The notes under the pieces are model-generated. The model was not told the DNA's origin, did not search any database, and saw nothing but the letters and a program-made list of their open reading frames with translations. A stretch of DNA of 64,000 nucleotides from Flavisolibacter longurius (lineage in GTDB: Bacteria; Bacteroidota; Bacteroidia; Chitinophagales; Chitinophagaceae), in the NCBI GenBank assembly GCA_013327885.1, contig JABUMY010000002.1:372001-436000 (forward strand), written 5' to 3'. Shown here piece by piece: positions 49,248 to 58,172 of the stretch (positions are counted from its first letter, which is position 1; each line of letters opens with the position of its first letter). Made by a program: the position numbers and the translations under genes.

Positions 49248-51707
49248 TTATTGGCCGATGTTGATGCCGCTGCCACCGCTTTGCTGGGCTCTTTTGGCTT
49301 CTTCTTCGGCTGCCGTGCTGCGTTGCTTGGCGGCTTTTACCGTGGTGCTGCCAAATCGCCAGCTAAAGTTTATTTTGAACTGCCGCATTTCAGGCTGAAT
49401 GTTTACCCTTGTAACCTGGCCGGCAAAATCCGATGTGGCGCGGATCTTAAACGTATGCAGGATATCGCTGGCAGAAACTTTTACCGTGCCGTTGCCACCA
49501 AAGATTTGCTTTTGCAGGCCAATGTCCATAAAGCCAAAACCTTTTGATTTGAACGTTCCCTGGAACACGGTTGGCGCAATGTAAACGCCACTCAGTTCGG
49601 CCGTCCAGGTTTTAGCAAAGCGAATGCTGTTCTGCGCATAAAGTGTCGCACCAAACGCATTGACATCAATGATGCGGCCATTGCCAAAATTGGCGCGGTT
49701 CATACTGTAGTTGGCATTCAGGTTGGCAAACAAGCTGTAGGCCTTGTACTGCAAAGGGTAGCTTACATTCAGGCTTACAATATCCTGCGTTGCCAGGTTG
49801 CGGCTCATCATCACCGATTTGGAACCGTCTGCCGTATCAATGATCTGTGTAAACAGGTCCGAAATATGGCTATAACCCAGCTTGGTGGTGAGGCGGTATT
49901 TGCGGATGTTGGTCAGCTCAAAGCTGTTAGTGAACTGCGGTCGCAGGTTGATGTTTCCTTTCATCACCGAGTACTCATCCAACTTGAATTCAAAGGGGTT
50001 CAGGTTCTGGTAAGCCGGGCGGTCAATGCGACGGCTGTAGCTTACACTCCACTGGTCCATGGGGTTTTTGTTGAAGGTCACCGCGGCACTGGGGAAGAAG
50101 TTGGTGTAGTTACGGTCGAAGCCCGATTGCATCGGTACATAGCCCGAACCATCTTTGCGTTCGCCGGTGGATTTGCCCTTGGCAATGGTATTCTCCACAC
50201 GAAGACCGCCCTGCACCATCAAACCTTTGTAGGCTTTGTTCCAGTTTACATAAACAGCGTTGATGTTTTCGTCGTAAACAAAACGGTTGCTGCGTTCGCG
50301 GTCAAATACATTGCCCGAAGAGGTTACGTCGAAGCGACGGAAATCGTTATCGGTTTTTACAAACGAAACCTTGCCGCCAAGTCCCAGCTTGCCACCTTTG
50401 AAGTTTTGTTCGTAATCGATCTTACCCGAATAAATATCGATATTGGTAGGAGCGATCATCTGCACGATCACGGAGCGCAGGAAAGTAGTTCCGTTCGGGG
50501 CAAAATAATAGTTCGGCTGGTACTGGTCGTTGTTGTTTTTAAAATAGCCTTTATCTGCATTCAGCATCAGGCTTTTGCCATCGGTACCCAGAAAGTTGTA
50601 ATTCAGGTTGATGTTATAGCTGTTGCGTTTCAGGTTGCTGCTGTTGTCTGCCACCAGGATCCTGTCTACCACGCCGGTTGGCACGTAGGAGATAGGCGTA
50701 CTGTTGGTATTGGTCATTTTAGGGTCGGAATAGTTAGCATTGAACAAAACACCGATCGATGATTTTTTGTCCAGTGTATAATCGGCACCTACCCGTACGT
50801 TATGACTCAGGTTGTCGTAGATCATGCGGCCTTTTTGGTTAAAGGCCGTATCCAGCACTGTACGGTAAAATTCCATGTTGTTGTTGGTAGGACCTGTGGC
50901 GTAGCTGTAAGTACCATAAAGGTTGATGTTCTTGTTGCGGTGGTTGAGGCTCAGGCCTGCGTTGTAGCGGGAAAAGGTCCCCACGGCATAACCGGCGTTT
51001 ACCGAACCATTGGTGCCATAAGCCCGGTTCTTTTTCATGCGGATGTTGATGATGCCCGCATTACCGGCTGCTTCAAACCGCGCCGATGGATTGGTGATGA
51101 TCTCGATGGACTCTACCTGCGATGATTGTGTTGACTTCAGGAAGTTAGCCAGGTCCGAACCGGAGAGCGGTGAGGGACGGCCGTCGATGTAGATCTGCAC
51201 GCCGTTCTTGCCGTTCACCGAAAGATTTTCGTCCTTGTCAACCGTTACACCCGGCGATTTGCGCAGCAGTTCCAGTGCATCGGAACCCGCGGCATTGATG
51301 GTGCCTTCTACATTGAGAACTGTTTTATCAGCCCTTACTTCGATCATTGGCTTGCGGGCCGAAACCGTGATGGCGGCCATGTCGCCGCTCACTTTTTTTA
51401 CGGTCAGTGCCGGTGCGGTTACATTGGTGCTGCCAACGCTAAAAGGAGTTGATAGTGCCTGGTCGTGCCCAACGTGGCTGACCATAATGCGGTATTCGCC
51501 CTGCCCGATGTCCTGGAAAACATAACCGCCATTGCCACCGGCAACCGCCAGCTTTACAACGGCCGTATCTTTTGCTTTGACCAGCGCAACTGTGGCACCG
51601 GAAAGTGCGGCACCCGCATCGTCTTTTACAAAACCGGAAATGGTTTGCGCCTGGAGGGTAGTAAAGCCAGCGAGCAGAAGGAAGAGGAAAAACAGTCTCA
51701 TATTCAT
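49248..51707 (-). CDS. Outer-membrane beta-barrel receptor (OMP_b-brl_3/TonB-dependent type)
   Basis: 819 aa from MNMRLFFLFLLLAGF (ATG at 51707; an equally good ATG two codons later); upstream ATG codons would precede the signal peptide. CarboxypepD_reg-like domain (about 23-105; ISGFVKDDAGAALSGATVAL), plug (about 125-230; LLRKSPGVTVDKDENLSVNG, VQIYIDGRPSPLSGSDL), and barrel with strands such as YSRRIDRPAYQNLNPFEFKL and a final INFSWRFG. The C-terminus has an extra Ala/Gln/Arg-rich tail (SGGSGINIGQ) beyond the last strand. Probably a TonB-dependent receptor; ligand unknown. A TAGGTTTG -7 box lies at 51747-51754 (minus). Confidence 0.9.
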   Translation of the reverse strand: MNMRLFFLFLLLAGFTTLQAQTISGFVKDDAGAALSGATVALVKAKDTAVVKLAVAGGNGGYVFQDIGQGEYRIMVSHVGHDQALSTPFSVGSTNVTAPALTVKKVSGDMAAITVSARKPMIEVRADKTVLNVEGTINAAGSDALELLRKSPGVTVDKDENLSVNGKNGVQIYIDGRPSPLSGSDLANFLKSTQSSQVESIEIITNPSARFEAAGNAGIINIRMKKNRAYGTNGSVNAGYAVGTFSRYNAGLSLNHRNKNINLYGTYSYATGPTNNNMEFYRTVLDTAFNQKGRMIYDNLSHNVRVGADYTLDKKSSIGVLFNANYSDPKMTNTNSTPISYVPTGVVDRILVADNSSNLKRNSYNINLNYNFLGTDGKSLMLNADKGYFKNNNDQYQPNYYFAPNGTTFLRSVIVQMIAPTNIDIYSGKIDYEQNFKGGKLGLGGKVSFVKTDNDFRRFDVTSSGNVFDRERSNRFVYDENINAVYVNWNKAYKGLMVQGGLRVENTIAKGKSTGERKDGSGYVPMQSGFDRNYTNFFPSAAVTFNKNPMDQWSVSYSRRIDRPAYQNLNPFEFKLDEYSVMKGNINLRPQFTNSFELTNIRKYRLTTKLGYSHISDLFTQIIDTADGSKSVMMSRNLATQDIVSLNVSYPLQYKAYSLFANLNANYSMNRANFGNGRIIDVNAFGATLYAQNSIRFAKTWTAELSGVYIAPTVFQGTFKSKGFGFMDIGLQKQIFGGNGTVKVSASDILHTFKIRATSDFAGQVTRVNIQPEMRQFKINFSWRFGSTTVKAAKQRSTAAEEEAKRAQQSGGSGINIGQ

Positions 51708-51925
51708 CGTATTAGCGTAAACAATTGGTTTGATAGTATCGAGGCACAAACCTAAAAAAGCGGCAAGGGGGGTAAAAATCTGTTTCACCAAATTGGTTTT
51801 TGGCAGGACGAAACGGGCGGGCAACAAACAAACGAAAGCATTGGCCCCGCCTGCTGGCACATTATTTTAAACAACCTATCCGCAGCCCTTGCTGCACAAT
51901 TGATCTGTTTTCAAACCCTGAAGAA

Positions 51926-52852
51926 ATGATGAAAAACACTGTGCCTCACAAGATTATCGCCACAACAATTTTTTTGCAGCTTTGCTTTTTTTCTTTCGTT
52001 AACCCGGTACAGGCACAACAGCTTTCCGTTGATACGGAAGTTCCCAAGCCCGAACCCACCAACATCTTGCCCCGGGCCAGCGACAGCGGCCAGGTGTACC
52101 GCATGAACTACTGGCGGTCGCTGGGATTTAGTGCACTGGCAACGGCCGCCAATTTGTACGCCATCCCCAACCTCATAAAAGATAAAAAGCCCCTGACCGA
52201 TGCGGAGCTGCAGGCGCTTAACCCCAACATCTTTTCTGATTTTGACAAATGGGCGCTGAACCAGGATATTGACCACGACCGGAGAGGTAAGATCGATGTT
52301 ACTTCCGACCGGATACTGACCCTTACCAGCGTGGGTGCCGCTGCCCTTTTCCTGGATAAAAAGATCCGCAAGGACTGGCTGCGCATCCTCACGCTTTACG
52401 TGGAAACCAGCGGTGCCACGTTTAGCTTTTACAATTTTTCGCCCTTTGGTGCGCTGTTCAACAACAAGATCCGTCCGCTGGCTTATTACGACAACTTTCC
52501 GCTGGAGCTGCGCAAGGACGGCAACTCCCGCAACTCATTTTACAGCGGGCACGTAGCTAACGCGGCCGCCTCCACGTTTTTTATGGCCAAAGTGTACAGC
52601 GATTACCACCCGGAACTGGGCGGGAAAAAATACCTCTTGTACGGACTCGCCACCCTGCCGCCGCTGCTCATTAGTTATTTACGGGTAAAAGCCCTGTTTC
52701 ATTTTCCTACCGACTGCCTGGTGGGATTGATCATTGGCGGCTCGATGGGTGTGCTGGTGCCGGAAACGCACCGCATTAAAAACAAAGGCTTTTCCCTGGG
52801 CATGGCCAGCATGTCGGATGTACCGGCGGTGGCGCTGAAATGGAAGCTGTGA
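51926..52852 (+). CDS. PAP2-family membrane-associated phosphatase
   Basis: 308 aa from MMKNTVPHK (second ATG 3 bp on). Signal peptide about 1-29 (AQAQ). PAP2 signature residues: IRPLAYYDN in place of KxxxxxxRP, the SGH motif in NSFYSGHVANAAAS and HFPTD in RVKALFHFPTDCLVG. Members dephosphorylate lipid phosphates such as undecaprenyl or phosphatidyl diphosphates. About five transmembrane segments follow the first periplasmic part. The first motif is weaker than usual, so activity is likely but not certain. Divergent from the receptor gene. Confidence 0.88.
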   Translation: MMKNTVPHKIIATTIFLQLCFFSFVNPVQAQQLSVDTEVPKPEPTNILPRASDSGQVYRMNYWRSLGFSALATAANLYAIPNLIKDKKPLTDAELQALNPNIFSDFDKWALNQDIDHDRRGKIDVTSDRILTLTSVGAAALFLDKKIRKDWLRILTLYVETSGATFSFYNFSPFGALFNNKIRPLAYYDNFPLELRKDGNSRNSFYSGHVANAAASTFFMAKVYSDYHPELGGKKYLLYGLATLPPLLISYLRVKALFHFPTDCLVGLIIGGSMGVLVPETHRIKNKGFSLGMASMSDVPAVALKWKL

Positions 52853-52925
52853 TGGGGCCGGCGGGGCAGGTTTTTCGAAAACATGCTGTTCCCCGCCCCA
52901 ATATTTTGTTTCTTTGTCCCAACCT

Positions 52926-53507
52926 ATGTTCGAACTCCTCTTTCAGAAATTTGATGAAAAAGTGCAGCTCACTCCGGAAGAAAAGGAGTTGAGCAAATCC
53001 TTTTTTTTGCCAAAGAAATTGCGCCGGCGCCAGTATCTTTTGCAGGAGGGTGATCCCTGCCGCTACATTGCTTTTGTAGAAAAAGGCATGCTCCGCTCGT
53101 ACAGCATCGACGAAAAAGGCCTGGAGCACATTATACAATTTGCGTTTGAAGGCTGGTGGATCTCCGACCAGTATTCTTTTCTCACTGGCGAGCCGTCCAC
53201 TTATACCATCGATGCGCTGGAAGATTGCGAGCTCCTGCTGCTTTCCAAAGCGGCCGAAGAAGAACTGATGGAAAAAGTGCCGAAGATGGAACGCTTTTTT
53301 CGCCTCCTGCTGCAAAACAGCCTCATTGCCACCCAAAGCAGGCTGGTAAGCTCCCTGAGCCAACCGGCCGAAAAGCGGTACAACGACCTGGTAAATTCCT
53401 GCCCCACCATTCCGCAGCGGGTACCGCAGCACATGATGGCTTCCTTCCTGGGCATTACACCGGAAACCCTGAGCCGCATTCGCCGAAAAGTGGCCAGCGG
53501 AGCGTAG
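52926..53507 (+). CDS. Crp/Fnr-family transcriptional regulator
   Basis: 193 aa from MFELLFQKFDEKV. An N-terminal cyclic-nucleotide-binding fold (RQYLLQEGDPCRYIAFVEKG, FEGWWISDQYSFLTGEPSTY) and a C-terminal winged helix (PQHMMASFLGITPETLSRIR). Typical of the short Bacteroidetes Crp-like proteins that often lack strict cAMP-contact residues, so the ligand may not be cAMP. The start is favoured over a TTG four codons upstream. It is followed by the unusual repeat block 53508-53815. Confidence 0.9.
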   Translation: MFELLFQKFDEKVQLTPEEKELSKSFFLPKKLRRRQYLLQEGDPCRYIAFVEKGMLRSYSIDEKGLEHIIQFAFEGWWISDQYSFLTGEPSTYTIDALEDCELLLLSKAAEEELMEKVPKMERFFRLLLQNSLIATQSRLVSSLSQPAEKRYNDLVNSCPTIPQRVPQHMMASFLGITPETLSRIRRKVASGA

Positions 53508-53815
53508 AGAACCGAAGACCAGATGAACAAGGAATAACGAATTTCGAAGGATTTTTCGTTCATCTTTTCCTTCACTTACAAACAAGTTTCGATTGTGTAA
53601 TAGAATGAACAAAGGACAGTTCTTCCATATTCGATATTCCTTGTTCCTTGTTCATCTGTTCGATATTCATCTTCTCCCTACTCACCACTCACCATTCACC
53701 ACTCACCACCCCATTGACCTACATCAACGGCATTTCTTGCCCCATCGCAAGGGCTGGGCTTTTTCGCAATGGTAGCTTTGCTTTTCAATCGGGTGCAGCA
53801 AATTCACAATCGCAC
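53508..53815. repeat. Repeat block: AACAAGGAATAACGAA inverted pair plus GTGGTGAATGG copy (A6)
   Basis: GATGAACAAGGAATAACGAA (53522-53541) and its near reverse complement TTCGATATTCCTTGTTCCTT then GTTCATCTG (53630-53658) frame a 90-bp spacer that itself carries TTTTTCGTTCATCTTTTCC and a GAATGAACAAAGGAC block. The A-family copy ACTCACCACTCACCATTCAC follows at 53676-53710. No gene is seen in the gap of 308 bp; the dioxygenase start is at 53816. Confidence 0.75.
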
Positions 53816-54715
53816 ATGGAAAGAAAAAAGTTTATCAAATCAATCCTGTTAGGAGGTATCGCTATGAGTTCGTTATCCGCATTTAACCGCTTTACATCAT
53901 CACTTCAGCCCAATGGCTATACCATGCCGGTGTTGTTTATCGGGCATGGTTCGCCCATGAACGGTATTGAGCATACGGAGTTCAGCAATTACTGGAAGCA
54001 GCTGGCGCAGGACCTTCCGGTACCCAAAGCGGTATTGGTGGTATCGGCGCACTGGCTTACAAAGGGGACACGCATCACGGCGATGGATTTTCCGGAAACC
54101 ATCCATGATTTTGGCGGCTTTCCGCAGGAACTTTTTGATGTGCAATATCCCGCTCCCGGCGATGCAGCCCTGGCACAGGAAACCAAATCGCTGATCCAGT
54201 CCACGAATGTGGAACTGGACCACGACTGGGGACTTGATCACGGCGCCTGGACCATTATCCGGCACATGTATCCAAAGGCTGATGTACCCGTGCTGCAGTT
54301 AAGCATCGACTACAGCAAAGGCCCGCAGTACCATTACGAGCTGGCCAAAGAGCTGGCAGCGCTCCGCCAAAAAGGAGTGCTGATCGTGGGCAGCGGCAAC
54401 ATGGTGCACAACCTGCGGATGGTGCACATGCCCAACCGTCACCTCGATGATTTCAACAAGGAATACGCCTACGACTGGGCGGTGGAGATGAACGAAATTT
54501 TTAAGAACAAGATCAGTAACGGTGATCACCAACCGCTGATTCAATACGAGAAACTGCACAAAGCAGCCACGCTGGCCATTCCCACACCCGATCACTATTA
54601 TCCCCTGTTGTATACCTTGGGCTTGCAGGGTAAGGGTGAAGAAGCAACCATCTTTAACGACAAATTGTTGGCCGGTTCGTTGAGTATGACTTCGGTGAAG
54701 ATCAGCGCAGCATAA
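53816..54715 (+). CDS. Extradiol dioxygenase (DODA/LigB family), with N-terminal signal-like leader
   Basis: 299 aa. The catalytic domain matches the class III extradiol ring-cleavage (4,5-DOPA dioxygenase, YgiD-like) family: VLFIGHGSPMNGIEHTEFSN with the first metal His, VVSAHWLTKG, and GSGNMVHNLR with a later GLDHGAWTI. The first about 30 residues (KKFIKSILLGGIAMSSLSAF) look like a signal or Tat-like leader, which YgiD lacks; a second start at MPVLFIGHGS would remove it. Function: non-haem iron or zinc ring opening of a catechol. Substrate unproven. Confidence 0.88.
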   Translation: MERKKFIKSILLGGIAMSSLSAFNRFTSSLQPNGYTMPVLFIGHGSPMNGIEHTEFSNYWKQLAQDLPVPKAVLVVSAHWLTKGTRITAMDFPETIHDFGGFPQELFDVQYPAPGDAALAQETKSLIQSTNVELDHDWGLDHGAWTIIRHMYPKADVPVLQLSIDYSKGPQYHYELAKELAALRQKGVLIVGSGNMVHNLRMVHMPNRHLDDFNKEYAYDWAVEMNEIFKNKISNGDHQPLIQYEKLHKAATLAIPTPDHYYPLLYTLGLQGKGEEATIFNDKLLAGSLSMTSVKISAA

Positions 54716-54735
54716 TAATACAAGAATTAATTTTT

Positions 54736-54768
54736 AAAAGGACGTGCAGCCATTGTGCGTCCTTTTTT
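54736..54768 (+). terminator. Terminator of the dioxygenase gene
   Basis: AAAAGGACG / CGTCCTTTT (54736-54744 and 54758-54766), with T run to 54768, 21 bp after the stop codon. Confidence 0.85.
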
Positions 54769-54858
54769 GTTGTGCTCAATTGGCTGAAGAGCCCGCCACT
54801 GCTGTATTTTTTTACTGTTTCAACGAAACTATTCGTAACTTAAAGCAAACCTTTGTTT

Positions 54859-55743
54859 ATGAAACCAACGCTACTCATTGGCTGCGCCCTGCTGGGGGGA
54901 ACGGCTGCGCATGCCCAAGTTTCGCTTCTCCCTTACGCCGGTTTTGAACAGTCACACAATTCGCTCCGCTACGGCAGCGGGTATTCGGCTTCAGACATTA
55001 ACGGCAACCTCAAAGCCGGCCTTCGTGCCGACTACCGCTTAAAGGGCGGCCACAGTCCGTTCATTAATCTTACCACCAGCCCGGCGCCGGTAAGCTATCG
55101 GTTCGACAGGGCCGGTTCGCTCCTGGATGCGGCGGGTGCCGTACAGGGTAATTTGCAGCTTCGCCTTGAAGCCGGTTACCTGTACAACAGCAAGCCAATT
55201 GCCCTGGGCAAAAAAAGAGCGGCTTCGCCACAAAACCAGGAAGGGGTAACGGTGACCCGTGTACGAAAAAGCAGTTGCGGCACCTACACCTACCAGTCGC
55301 GTTGCGGCTCCAAAACAAAAACAATCCGGCAGTTAACAGAAAATGGGCCGCTGAACCTGCGCCTGCAGCCGGCACTGGCACTGGCTTACCTGCCTTCCGC
55401 CGGGGAAACGATCCAATCTTCTGCCAGCGGCTTTACTTACACTGCCGGCACCTGGAAAACGGCCGTTGTGCCTTCGCTTGGTTTTGCCTTTGCCAAAGGC
55501 GACAAGCCCCTGTTTACCCTGACGGCCTTTTACACCCGTGCCCTTGGCCAGCGGGAAGAAACAGCCTTCACGCAGGTGGAAAGCAAAACGGTGCAAACGC
55601 CCTTGCGGCAAACATCGGCCACCTGGGGCCTGGGCCTGGGCTTTCCCATCAGCTTTGCCAGGCAAAAGGCTGTAAAAAGAATTGTCGTATCTGAACGGCG
55701 GGAATACCGGGCTAAAACCTACAAACGCTGTGTAAGGCTGTAA
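54859..55743 (+). CDS. Secreted outer-membrane-type protein of unknown function
   Basis: 294 aa from MKPTLLIGCALLGGTAAHAQ; an upstream TTG (two codons) is possible. After the signal, long stretches of alternating residues (LRADYRLKGGHSPFINLTTS, LQPALALAYLPSAGETIQSS, WGLGLGFPISFARQK) suggest a small beta-barrel. Two Cys in SSCGTYTYQSRCGSKTK may form a disulfide on an external loop. A basic C-terminal tail (EYRAKTYKRCVRL) is unusual for a barrel, which normally ends in an aromatic. Family not recognised. Confidence 0.75.
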   Translation: MKPTLLIGCALLGGTAAHAQVSLLPYAGFEQSHNSLRYGSGYSASDINGNLKAGLRADYRLKGGHSPFINLTTSPAPVSYRFDRAGSLLDAAGAVQGNLQLRLEAGYLYNSKPIALGKKRAASPQNQEGVTVTRVRKSSCGTYTYQSRCGSKTKTIRQLTENGPLNLRLQPALALAYLPSAGETIQSSASGFTYTAGTWKTAVVPSLGFAFAKGDKPLFTLTAFYTRALGQREETAFTQVESKTVQTPLRQTSATWGLGLGFPISFARQKAVKRIVVSERREYRAKTYKRCVRL

Positions 55744-55792
55744 GCCAACCGGCGCTCAACCCCACATCCCTTTACACCCGTTTATAACCACC

Positions 55793-55826
55793 CGTAAAAA
55801 GGCAGCAGGCATGTTGCCTTTTTACG
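55793..55826 (+). terminator. Terminator of the OM-protein gene
   Basis: CGTAAAAAGGCA / TGCCTTTTTACG, 12-bp perfect stem with a 10-nt loop, 50 bp after the stop codon. Confidence 0.85.
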
Positions 55827-55988
55827 TTTATTTTTCGGGGCAAAACGGCGGCGTGCAGCGTTTTTGCCGGAGATATTGTTATATAAACCCGGGCTGCAGA
55901 AATTGCACGCCACAGGTCCGTTTGGCAAAAGAAAGCCCTGTAGCCCGCCAGAATGCAGATATTTGCGCCATTCTACCCGGGAAAATTA

Positions 55989-58001
55989 ATGAACAACGCT
56001 ATGAGAGGTGTATTGACCCTGTTCCTGCTTTTTCTTTCGGTGGCGCTTTCGGCGCAAACCACCTGTACCAACCCAGGGCAAACACCTGCAACGGCTTTCC
56101 CGGTTTGCGGTACCGGCACATTTAACCAGGCATCGGTGCCGCTTTGCGGGGGCAGACGAATGGCTTATAAAAGTTGCGGCAACGACCTGCTAACCGATAT
56201 CAATCCCTATTGGTACAAGTTTACCTGCTTCCAAAGCGGCACGCTGGGTTTTACCATTACGCCCCTCGACCTAAATGAAGATTACGACTGGGAACTGTAT
56301 GATATCACGGGTCGTAATCCCGACGATGTATTTACCGACGCCAACCTGGTGATCAGCAACAACTGGAGCGGCGAGGCCGGCACCACCGGCGCTTCTGCAG
56401 CCGGCACGCAATTATTTGTGTGCGGTGGCTACGGCAAACCGCTTTTCAGCCAGCGGCCACAATTGATCGCCGGGCATAATTACCTCTTGCTGGTAAGCCA
56501 TTTTACGAATACACAAAGCGGTTATAAGCTGGATTTTGGCGGCGGCACGGCGGTGATCACGGACAACATTACCCCGCACATGCAAAAAGTGGAAGCGGCT
56601 TGCGGGGGCGATGAGCTGCGCCTGAAGCTGAACAAAAAAATGAAATGTAGCAGCATTGCCGGCAACGGTTCTGATTTTTACATTATGCCAGGGAACATTC
56701 CCGTGACGGTCAGCACCGGCTTTGGCTGCACCGGGCAGTTTGATACCGATTCGGTGATCCTGAAACTGTCTACCTTTTTGCCGCCGGGCAATTACACGCT
56801 GCACATCAAAAAAGGCACTGACAACAACACCATTCTTGATTATTGCGACCGGCCCATTGCCGATAACGAAACACAGGCCTTTACCATTCCGCCCAAGGCA
56901 CCTACACCCATGGACAGCCTGGCTGCCCTGGCCTGTGCACCGGTGGAACTGCGGCTCATCTTTCAAAAACCCATTCTTTGCGCCAGCGTTACCACAAGCG
57001 GCAGCGAGTTTGTGCTGAACGGCACTTACCCCGTTTCGGTAACGGCCGCCGATCCTGTTTGTGGTACCAATGGCACCACAAAAGAACTGGTGCTGAGACT
57101 TTCGAAACCACTGCTGGATGCCGGCAATTTTGAGCTCCTGCTGCAAAGGGGTACCGATGGCAACACCCTGCAGGACGAATGCGGCGAAGAAACACCCGTG
57201 GGATCACGCCTTCTCTTTTCGGTAAAAGACACGGTGAACGCCGCCTTTACCTACGCTATCCGCTATGGCTGCGAAAAGGATTCGGTGGATTATTTTCACC
57301 CCGGTGACAATGGCGTAACCACCTGGAAGTGGAGCCTAGACGAAGGCCAGGGAAGCAGCCTGCAAAATCCTGTTGGCATCTATTCTGTTTTTAACCAGAA
57401 AAAAATTCAACTCTCTGTCGACAATGGCTTTTGTTCCGATTCCAGCGAGCAAACCGTTGTGCTGGATAACTTTCTGAAGGCAGACTTCAACGTGTTTGAG
57501 GACAACTGTCCCAACGAGCCGGTAACCTTTACCAGCCTTGCACAGGGCCGTATCGCCAGCCACCTTTGGGAGTTTGGCGATGGCGGTACGGCAGTGGCCC
57601 AAGACCCGGCTTATAGCTATGCCGGTCCACAGCAGTATACCGTTTACCCGGTGCGCTACACCGTGGTGGATGATATTGGCTGCCGGCAAACCGTGACAAA
57701 GAACATCAATGTTTTTCCGAGCTGCCTGCTGGCCCTGCCCACAGCCTTTACACCCAACGGCGATGGCAAGAACGATGCGTTCCGTGTACTGAATGCCGTG
57801 AAAGCAGAAGACCTGGAGTTGCTCGTGTTCAACCGCTGGGGACAACATATCTTCCGGACAAAAGACTGGAAAAAGGGCTGGGACGGAAAGATCAAAGGCG
57901 AACCCCAATCCACCGGCGTGTATGTGTGGCTCCTGCGTTACACCAACCGCGATACCAAACAAAAGATAGAGCAAAAAGGCGTGGTAACGCTGATACGGTA
58001 A
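55989..58001 (+). CDS. Cell-surface protein with PKD and gliding-motility C-terminal (CHU_C) domain
   Basis: 670 aa from MNNAMRGVLTL (ATG at 56001 also possible). Signal peptide, a Cys-rich N-terminal beta domain (about 20-190; CTNPGQTPATAFPVCGTG), two similar Ig-like repeats (about 195-310 and 315-430; VEAACGGDELRLKLNKKMKC and LACAPVELRLIFQKPILCAS), a PKD domain (about 520-590; HLWEFGDGGTAVAQDPAYSY), and a C-terminal CHU_C domain (PTAFTPNGDGKNDAFRVL, NRWGQHIFRTKDW, GVYVWLLRY). CHU_C is the type IX secretion sorting and anchoring signal used by Bacteroidota. Likely an adhesin or surface structural protein. Leader has inverted repeats. Confidence 0.9.
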   Translation: MNNAMRGVLTLFLLFLSVALSAQTTCTNPGQTPATAFPVCGTGTFNQASVPLCGGRRMAYKSCGNDLLTDINPYWYKFTCFQSGTLGFTITPLDLNEDYDWELYDITGRNPDDVFTDANLVISNNWSGEAGTTGASAAGTQLFVCGGYGKPLFSQRPQLIAGHNYLLLVSHFTNTQSGYKLDFGGGTAVITDNITPHMQKVEAACGGDELRLKLNKKMKCSSIAGNGSDFYIMPGNIPVTVSTGFGCTGQFDTDSVILKLSTFLPPGNYTLHIKKGTDNNTILDYCDRPIADNETQAFTIPPKAPTPMDSLAALACAPVELRLIFQKPILCASVTTSGSEFVLNGTYPVSVTAADPVCGTNGTTKELVLRLSKPLLDAGNFELLLQRGTDGNTLQDECGEETPVGSRLLFSVKDTVNAAFTYAIRYGCEKDSVDYFHPGDNGVTTWKWSLDEGQGSSLQNPVGIYSVFNQKKIQLSVDNGFCSDSSEQTVVLDNFLKADFNVFEDNCPNEPVTFTSLAQGRIASHLWEFGDGGTAVAQDPAYSYAGPQQYTVYPVRYTVVDDIGCRQTVTKNINVFPSCLLALPTAFTPNGDGKNDAFRVLNAVKAEDLELLVFNRWGQHIFRTKDWKKGWDGKIKGEPQSTGVYVWLLRYTNRDTKQKIEQKGVVTLIR

Positions 58002-58053
58002 CGTGAGACGAGAAACGAAAGACGTCAAACGTCAGATGAGAAACGTGAAACGG
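58001..58053. repeat. Word-like repeat, GACGTCAAACGTC family (copy B3a)
   Basis: ACGTGAGACGAGAAACGAAAGACGTCAAACG and onward, starting at the stop codon of the CHU_C gene. Paired with B3b at 58136-58171 in opposite orientation. Confidence 0.75.
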
Positions 58054-58094
58054 TTATGTAACTCATTTCATCTCCTTTCTTATTTGCATTGGCT

Positions 58095-58135
58095 GTTCAA
58101 CTTGAAAACTCATGAACCCGTAAACTCGTGAACTT
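58095..58135. repeat. Word-like repeat, GTTCACGAGTTTACGGG family (copy C2)
   Basis: GTTCAACTTGAAAACTCATG then AACCCGTAAACTCGTGAACT, the same vocabulary as the large inverted repeat 16251-16344, here nested between two B-family arms. Confidence 0.7.
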
Positions 58136-58171
58136 CTCTCGTCTGACGTCTGACGTTTCTCGTCTCACGTC
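58136..58171. repeat. Word-like repeat, GACGTCTGACGTTTCTCG family (copy B3b, inverted)
   Basis: CTCTCGTCTGACGTCTGACG then TTTCTCGTCTCACGTCC, answering B3a in opposite sense, and ending 2 bp before the stop of the regulator gene at 58173. Confidence 0.75.
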
Positions 58172-58172
58172 C

